Source of the DNA: a virus
IMG/VR virus record: IMGVR_UViG_3300009506_000036
Span: 1 to 57,745 of that record
DNA: 57,745 nt
Reading direction: 5' to 3' (one strand)
The first letter of the stretch is position 1, and each line of letters starts with the position of its first letter. Below, piece after piece: positions 53,170 through 57,745 of this stretch. The position numbers and the translations under genes were made by a program. The notes beneath the pieces were generated by a model, which was given only the letters and a program-made list of their open reading frames with translations, was not told where the DNA came from and did no database searches.

Positions 53170-54246
53170 TCAGCCGGACACGACCTTCATCGAGACCTTG
53201 CTGTTGGGCTTGCGGCACCAGGGCAGCGGACGGCTCTGGGCCAGCAGCATGCGGATGCTCGGGTCCTTCTCGACCCAGGACTTGGAGAACAGCTCGCCGA
53301 CGTACTCGTTGGCTTCGAGCGCATCCATGTCCGGGATCACACCGTAGTACATCACGTCCTCGGCCTCGGGGACAGCGGAGATGAACTCACAGTACTTGGC
53401 GCGGGTCAATGGGGTGGAGACACCGTTGACGCTGATGGCCCTGGCGTATTGCCAGCACTCGACTCCGAAGAGGTTGCCGAGGTAGATGGCACCACCTCCG
53501 TTGGCTGTCGTGTACTGCTGGTCCAGGCGCAAGACACCGGCTTCGACGTTGTTCTTGTTGAGCTTGTCTTGTACGTCGGCGTTGCGCTTGAACCACATGG
53601 CCGCCTCGGAGCCCATGATCGCGTGCGTCACGGGGAGTCCGAGAGCCTCGGAGATCACATCCTTCGCGGTGTCGAAGTTCTCGTCGATGTGGACGAGGGT
53701 GACGTCCGTGGTGTAGTCCCAGAACTCGGTGGCTCCGAGAGTGATGTCGTTGGCCGCCGCGCGAGGAAGCGTGATCTGGAAGTGCGCTTCGTCGGCGACG
53801 GAGTAGGAGATCTGTCCCTGCACGATCTGGGAGCAGAGCAGCTCGGTGGCGTTGGTGATGCGAGCCAGCAGTCTGGACTGGCGGCGCGCCACGTAGCGCT
53901 CCATCGAACTGAGGTGCTCCTGCCGCGAGGAGACGAAGATCCGGTCACCTGGGTGCCGGGTCTCGATGAGCTTGGCGGCCTCCAGCTCCATCTTCAAGCG
54001 GATGTTCGGGGCCTGGACGGTCGCGAAGGTCTCGTTCTCACCAGGGATCATCAGCGCTGCGCCGTTCTTGCGAACGAAGGGCGCGGCTTCCCGCTCTCCT
54101 TCGTAGTACGACAGCTCGATGGTCTCCGTCTCCACGGGCTCGTGGTTCCCGAAGAGGAGGTTGGACCAAACCGCCTGGGGCGGTTTCATGAGGTTGATGG
54201 CCGAAGTCAGTGAAGCCCGACCGAAGATGTCGTCAGTGCGAACCAT
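53170..54246 (-). CDS. Major capsid protein (lambda gpE-like)
   Basis: 358 residues. The N-terminal part FGRASLTSAINLMKPPQAVW, the middle TIELSYYEGEREAAPFVRKN, and the end DVMYYGVIPDMDAL ... WVEKDPSIRMLLAQSRPLP match phage major capsid protein E-type proteins (HK97 fold). Length is usual (about 340). It follows a decoration-protein gene and is followed by a strong terminator. It forms the icosahedral shell. Confidence 0.92.
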   Translation of the reverse strand: MVRTDDIFGRASLTSAINLMKPPQAVWSNLLFGNHEPVETETIELSYYEGEREAAPFVRKNGAALMIPGENETFATVQAPNIRLKMELEAAKLIETRHPGDRIFVSSRQEHLSSMERYVARRQSRLLARITNATELLCSQIVQGQISYSVADEAHFQITLPRAAANDITLGATEFWDYTTDVTLVHIDENFDTAKDVISEALGLPVTHAIMGSEAAMWFKRNADVQDKLNKNNVEAGVLRLDQQYTTANGGGAIYLGNLFGVECWQYARAISVNGVSTPLTRAKYCEFISAVPEAEDVMYYGVIPDMDALEANEYVGELFSKSWVEKDPSIRMLLAQSRPLPWCRKPNSKVSMKVVSG

Positions 54247-54291
54247 TGTTTCAATCCTTGATGTATGGGTAGAGGAAGAGTCCGGTCAGGA

Positions 54292-54726
54292 TCAGCCGAC
54301 GAGGGCCAGACCTTGGACGATGAGCCCGAACTGACGGAGGGTGGTGGCCTTGAGAGCCGTATCCAGCTCGCCCTCGGTGGGCGTGTTGGGGAGAAGCGCT
54401 CGCATGGTGGCGGTGTTCACGTCGTCGCGGTGGATGACACCGGCCTTCATCATGTTGCACTGGACCTCGTTGGTCGCGTGGGTGGCGACACCATCGTGGT
54501 CCCAGATGAAACCGGCGATGATCTGGGAGCCGTCAACAGCGTCCACGTCCCACGGGACCCACAGGCCGGTAGCCGTGATCTGTCCCATGGGAAGGCCTTG
54601 GAGGAGCGTGGGAGCCCCGGAGATGCCGTCGACCGTGCAGACCGCCACGCCATCGGCATGGGGCTGAATGCGGATGCGATCGGTGTTGGTGTTGTCGGAG
54701 TAGAGTTCGTTCGTGTTGAGAGCCAT
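54292..54726 (-). CDS. Head decoration protein (lambda gpD-like)
   Basis: 144 residues, slightly longer than lambda D (110). A Pro/Gly-rich start leads to GAPTLLQGLPMGQITATGLW, DGSQIIAGFIWDHDGVATHA and a C-terminal LRQFGLIVQGLALVG; the beta-rich shape and place between prohead protease and capsid gene are those of gpD. It would bind threefold sites of the capsid. Confidence 0.84.
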   Translation of the reverse strand: MALNTNELYSDNTNTDRIRIQPHADGVAVCTVDGISGAPTLLQGLPMGQITATGLWVPWDVDAVDGSQIIAGFIWDHDGVATHATNEVQCNMMKAGVIHRDDVNTATMRALLPNTPTEGELDTALKATTLRQFGLIVQGLALVG

Positions 54727-54772
54727 AATTCGCTCCTAGAACAGAAGAGTGAGAGGGTTGGTAGGAGCTGGA

Positions 54773-55885
54773 TCAGCTCTTCTTGGTGGGATCGGTTCCG
54801 TTGATGTAGGCGGCCATGCGCTGCGCGCGTGTGAAGTCCTCCTTCGAGATGCCGGTGACGTTGCCTACTTGCTCGTCGGACTTCTTGACGTTCTTCTTCT
54901 TCTTGTCGTCGTCATCGTCCCCGGTGCCCTGGGTGGAGGCCTTGATGGCCTTCTCCAGCTGCTTGCGCAGCGACTTGACTTCCTCGGACTCCTCCTTGTC
55001 GTCTTCCTTCTTGTCGTCGTCGGACTTGCCGAAGGTGGCGAGGTAGTTCTCCAGGGCCTTCGGGTCGGTGAAGTCGACGGACTTGGCGAGGCGCCACGCC
55101 TTGACGACCTTGAGGTGAGCTGCGACATCCTCCTTCTTGAGCGGATCTCCGGTGAACTTGGGTTCGTCGTCGTCGGACTTCTTGTCGTCGGACTTCTTGT
55201 CGTCGGACTTCTTGAGGAGGGGAGTCAGCGCTTCGACCAGGCTTTTGGAGAGCGCTTCGTTGCCAGCGGTGATGGCCGCTTGAATGTCCTTGAGTTCCAT
55301 ATCGGTTGTTTGGGTTTGGCCCGTGAGGCGCTCTGCCAGGGCGTCGAGAATGGAGTCCACGTTGGGCTCGCCTTTGTTGACAAGCTCAACCTGTGCGTTG
55401 CCATACATGCTGACACCGTTCCACTTACCGGCTCGGTAGTCTGCCTTCAGCTCTTCCTTGTCCAGCTTGATCACCACAGCCCATCCACCGGTAACATCCA
55501 CCGGCTTGCCGTCGCGGTCTTTCTGGTTGGCGAAGTCTGGATCGTTCTTCTTGATGATGAACGACTCGGCCACGAAGGCATCTTCCTTGGCGACAGGCTT
55601 CAAGTTGTGCCTGATGTCCAGGGCGTGCCCATTGCGAGCGAAGGAGTAAGCCATCTCCTTGATGGCCTGAGAGGAAGCGAAGTCACCCTCGGTGTCCACG
55701 ACCTCGGGGGCCCAGACAACTGCGGTGATCACGCCCTCCTCTTCGAGACGATCGTCCTTCACCAGGGTGTCCAGCTCGAAGGCCCCATCGTCCTTGAAGA
55801 GGACTGGGAGGCGGTTTTTGCCCTTCGGACACAGGGAAATGAAGGTGATGTCGGCTTGTTTGATCCGGCGTTTTCGTGTAGGCAT
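54773..55885 (-). CDS. XkdF-like prohead protease/scaffold
   Basis: 370 residues. The N-terminal half has GVITAVVWAPEVVDTEGDFA, MAYSFARNGHALDIRHN and TGGWAVVIKLDKEELK, the pattern of the PBSX XkdF domain (putative serine protease of the prohead). The C-terminal half is an acidic-basic disordered coiled coil (repeats KKSDD/DDKK, residues 225-345), suitable as internal scaffold. The start at 55885 has GCAGGAG upstream. Matches the PBSX-type portal gene that diverges from it. Confidence 0.88.
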   Translation of the reverse strand: MPTRKRRIKQADITFISLCPKGKNRLPVLFKDDGAFELDTLVKDDRLEEEGVITAVVWAPEVVDTEGDFASSQAIKEMAYSFARNGHALDIRHNLKPVAKEDAFVAESFIIKKNDPDFANQKDRDGKPVDVTGGWAVVIKLDKEELKADYRAGKWNGVSMYGNAQVELVNKGEPNVDSILDALAERLTGQTQTTDMELKDIQAAITAGNEALSKSLVEALTPLLKKSDDKKSDDKKSDDDEPKFTGDPLKKEDVAAHLKVVKAWRLAKSVDFTDPKALENYLATFGKSDDDKKEDDKEESEEVKSLRKQLEKAIKASTQGTGDDDDDKKKKNVKKSDEQVGNVTGISKEDFTRAQRMAAYINGTDPTKKS

Positions 55886-55999
55886 GAGATGGCTCCTGCA
55901 GTAGGATCAGCTCATAGAAAGCGACGAATCAGTTCCCTGGTCCAGTGTTTTTGACCAGAATCACGAGACCTGTGATACACCTAGCACAAAGTACTTACC
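55886..55999. promoter_or_regulatory. Divergent promoter region with a plus-strand promoter candidate
   Basis: A 114-bp gap between divergent prohead and portal genes. On the plus strand TTGACC (55951-55956), 17 bases, then GATACA (55974-55979) gives a moderate -35 and a weak -10, about 20 bases before the portal ATG. A minus-strand promoter for the prohead operon should lie here too but I cannot place it. Confidence 0.4.
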
Positions 56000-57463
56000 A
56001 TGAGCACCGAAAACCTTGCCGACGTTGACCTCCATGACGATGGGGCACGGGTCATTACGGTGAGTCGCCCTCACCGAAGCATCCTCCGCAAGTACGGAGA
56101 GTTGGACGATGTTCCGCTCATCGACGTGCTACTAGCGAAGGCCGTAGGAGATGAGGGTGACCGTTCCAAACAATCAGTGCGCAAGGGTCGGAAGGAGCAT
56201 CCTTTCGACATGCAAGCCGTTACTGAGTTCCAGACAGCGAACGTACACCACAGCGCTTGCCTGCTCTCGAAAGCCCAGGCCACGGTCGGCCTGGGCTTCG
56301 TGTCTGAAGAGAGCAAGGCGCAAGAGGACGACCAGGTGCCTCGCAACAAAAAGAAGAAACGCAGCAAGGCATCGAAGACCTTGGACAAGCTCTGCCAGGT
56401 CTCCTTCCAGGATGTGTTGAACGATGTTGCTGAGGACTACTGGCAGATCGGCAACGGATACATCGAGGTGGTCCGCGATGAGCAGGGAAACATCGTCGGC
56501 CTGTACCACATACCCGGTTACCAGGTGTACGTCTATGTCGAGGACAGCCTGCACAACTATCACTACAAGATCGAGGGTGAAGAAGCCGAGAGGAAGTTCG
56601 CGGTGTTCGGTGACCTCGATGACTTCAAGAAGCGTCAGCAAGTCGCTGACGATACCAAAGTCGCAGAGATCATTCACTTCCGGCGCAGCTCTTCACTATC
56701 GAAGTGGTATGGCTTCCCCGACTGGTTGGCAGCCGTCACATCGATCGAGCTGATGCGAGCCTTGCATCAGTTCACCTTTGACTTCTTCCTGAACCGAGGT
56801 GTCCCGGAGATCATGTTGTTCCTGCTGGGACGGAAGATCAACGAAGACGACTGGGCCAAGATCGACACTGCGATGAAGGCCAACATCGGTCTGAAGAATT
56901 CGCACAAGTCGATGGCTGTGAACCTCACCGACCCAGATATGACCGTACAGCTGGAGAAGCTCGCGCTCGACGGCAAGACCGATGCCAAGTCTTACGCTGA
57001 GCAGGCTGACTCGCTCGCACTGGAGATCGTGTCCGGGCACCGAGTCCCTCCACTACTTGCGGGCATCCAGATCCCTGGCAAGCTGGGAGCCACCAACGAA
57101 CTGCCCAATGCTCTCATGGCGTTCCAGTTGCTGGTCATCGGCCCAGCGCAGAGCAACTGGACCACCATCCTCGACGCGACTCTCGGCGACCCTGAGCTGA
57201 ATGGAGGCCTTGGGATGTCGGAGGGTGACTTCATCTTCAACGCCATTACTGACGAGATCGACATGGGCACCATGGACACCACGTCGCGTATGCGGGAAAC
57301 AGTGCCTGAGGCGAAGGCCAAGGGGCGTGACGTTTCCCAGGGCCTGAAGAAGATGGAGGAGGAGCTGCAGAAGATGGACAAGGAAGAGCTGGCAGAGCTG
57401 TTCGCCAACGCTTGGTCCATGGCTACCGACCGAGTGATGAGTCGCCTCTTCGATGCTGCCTAA
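56000..57463 (+). CDS. Portal protein (PBSX family)
   Basis: 487 residues. Core features are YWQIGNGYIEVVRDEQGNIV (with GLYHIPGYQVYV), EIIHFRRSSSLSKWYGFPDW, and FTFDFFLNRGVPEIMLFLLG followed by a long helix; also VSGHRVPPLLAGIQIPG. These match phage portal proteins of the PBSX type. The C-terminus is a charged helix. The start has no strong Shine-Dalgarno. It forms the dodecamer at the packaging vertex and binds TerL. Confidence 0.92.
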   Translation: MSTENLADVDLHDDGARVITVSRPHRSILRKYGELDDVPLIDVLLAKAVGDEGDRSKQSVRKGRKEHPFDMQAVTEFQTANVHHSACLLSKAQATVGLGFVSEESKAQEDDQVPRNKKKKRSKASKTLDKLCQVSFQDVLNDVAEDYWQIGNGYIEVVRDEQGNIVGLYHIPGYQVYVYVEDSLHNYHYKIEGEEAERKFAVFGDLDDFKKRQQVADDTKVAEIIHFRRSSSLSKWYGFPDWLAAVTSIELMRALHQFTFDFFLNRGVPEIMLFLLGRKINEDDWAKIDTAMKANIGLKNSHKSMAVNLTDPDMTVQLEKLALDGKTDAKSYAEQADSLALEIVSGHRVPPLLAGIQIPGKLGATNELPNALMAFQLLVIGPAQSNWTTILDATLGDPELNGGLGMSEGDFIFNAITDEIDMGTMDTTSRMRETVPEAKAKGRDVSQGLKKMEEELQKMDKEELAELFANAWSMATDRVMSRLFDAA

Positions 57464-57745
57464 GGGGACACAGGAGGTCTTCCAACGTAAGGCCCTGCTC
57501 AGAGTCGCGACGAAGGCGTTGCGGATGACTCGACCGTTCATGCCTTCTCGCGCTCTGCGCAGAGACTCCTTCGTCGCTATCGATCGCAATGAGGCGGCGT
57601 ACATCATCGTCCCTTACTATTGGGCGCTCTACGTCCACGAGGGTCGGGGGCCTCTACGCCCCGGTAAGCCACCGCGCTACCTGGTATGGTTTGCCAGCAA
57701 GAAGGACGACCCTCGCACGCGTGGGGGCAAGCGCTACCCTCGGCG
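57453..57745 (+). CDS. Neck/virion-type protein, cut by window edge
   Basis: 97 residues are visible from the ATG at 57453, which overlaps the portal stop by 11 bp; the gene runs off the window. The sequence has AAYIIVPYYWALYVHEGRGPL, PPRYLVWFASKKDDPRT and GGKRYP, the YWAxYVHxGRG...LVWF...DPR pattern that I recall from conserved phage proteins near portal genes (HK97 gp10-like or neck-type). Role inferred from position. Confidence 0.7.
   Translation, partial: MLPKGTQEVFQRKALLRVATKALRMTRPFMPSRALRRDSFVAIDRNEAAYIIVPYYWALYVHEGRGPLRPGKPPRYLVWFASKKDDPRTRGGKRYPR

Noticed and set aside
1-57745. tRNA or rRNA genes
   Set aside because: I saw no cloverleaf-like segment with a GTTCGA-type T loop in suitable context. 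A tRNA finder was not available, so a small tRNA could still be missed.

Overview
The window is most of a double-stranded DNA tailed phage (siphovirus-type) genome, or a closely related prophage or environmental phage contig. It carries a large terminase subunit, PBSX/XkdF-type portal and prohead protein, lambda gpE-like major capsid protein, gpD-like decoration protein, tail tube, 1625-residue tape measure, NlpC/P60 tail-tip peptidase, J-like tip protein and a complete set of replication enzymes. I saw no tRNA, rRNA, integrase, CRISPR array or insertion sequence. The sequence is G+C-rich, gene packing is tight with very frequent ATGA/GTGA overlaps, and GGAGG-type Shine-Dalgarno sites are common, so the host is a bacterium using standard initiation; I cannot name it. 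Both window edges cut genes, so this is not a complete genome with natural ends.

Layout. (1) 1-26.2 kb, minus strand: early and replication region. Recognisable proteins are a RuvC-like resolvase, family A DNA polymerase with 3'-5' exonuclease, a proline-rich ssDNA-binding candidate, an SNF2-like helicase, a Cas4/RecB-type nuclease with an iron-sulphur cysteine cluster, a primase-helicase, a SprT-like metalloprotease, a lysine-rich histone-H1-like protein, and DUF6011-like and DUF7227-like proteins. Around these are some 25 small, mostly unrecognised proteins, many with CxxC zinc-ribbon motifs, plus a 532-residue secreted protein and a small Tat-signal protein. (2) 26.2-28.5 kb: about 2.3 kb without a convincing gene, packed with inverted repeats, palindromes, a GGGTTATA motif family and DnaA-box-like sequences in a 41-bp inverted repeat. 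It lies where transcription diverges and is the best candidate for the replication origin and main regulatory region. (3) 28.5-34.6 kb, plus strand: a packaging module ending in TerL and a Mu gpF-like minor head protein, preceded by small membrane proteins, a lipoprotein and a coiled-coil membrane protein that look like a holin/spanin set. (4) 34.7-55.9 kb, minus strand: virion genes, read in transcription order from XkdF, decoration and capsid proteins through head-tail genes, tail tube, assembly chaperones and tape measure to the tail tip. (5) 56.0 kb to the end, plus strand: portal and a truncated neck-type protein.

How it works together: the left block should replicate and process DNA from the 26-28.5 kb region. 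The head module is unusual in being split between strands: TerL and the gpF-like protein lie about 22 kb from the portal, and the portal diverges from the prohead protease and capsid genes. Strong hairpin terminators follow the H1-like gene, the capsid gene and the tail-tube gene, which fits extra control of highly expressed products.

The least ordinary items are the repeat-rich origin candidate, two virion proteins built on short tandem repeats (18 and 22 residues), a duplicated palindrome-plus-leader control unit, a 137-bp out-of-frame gene overlap, several overlooked mini-genes, and a polymerase with leucine at the position equivalent to E. coli Pol I residue 762. All functional names are from reading motifs by eye; no database search was run.
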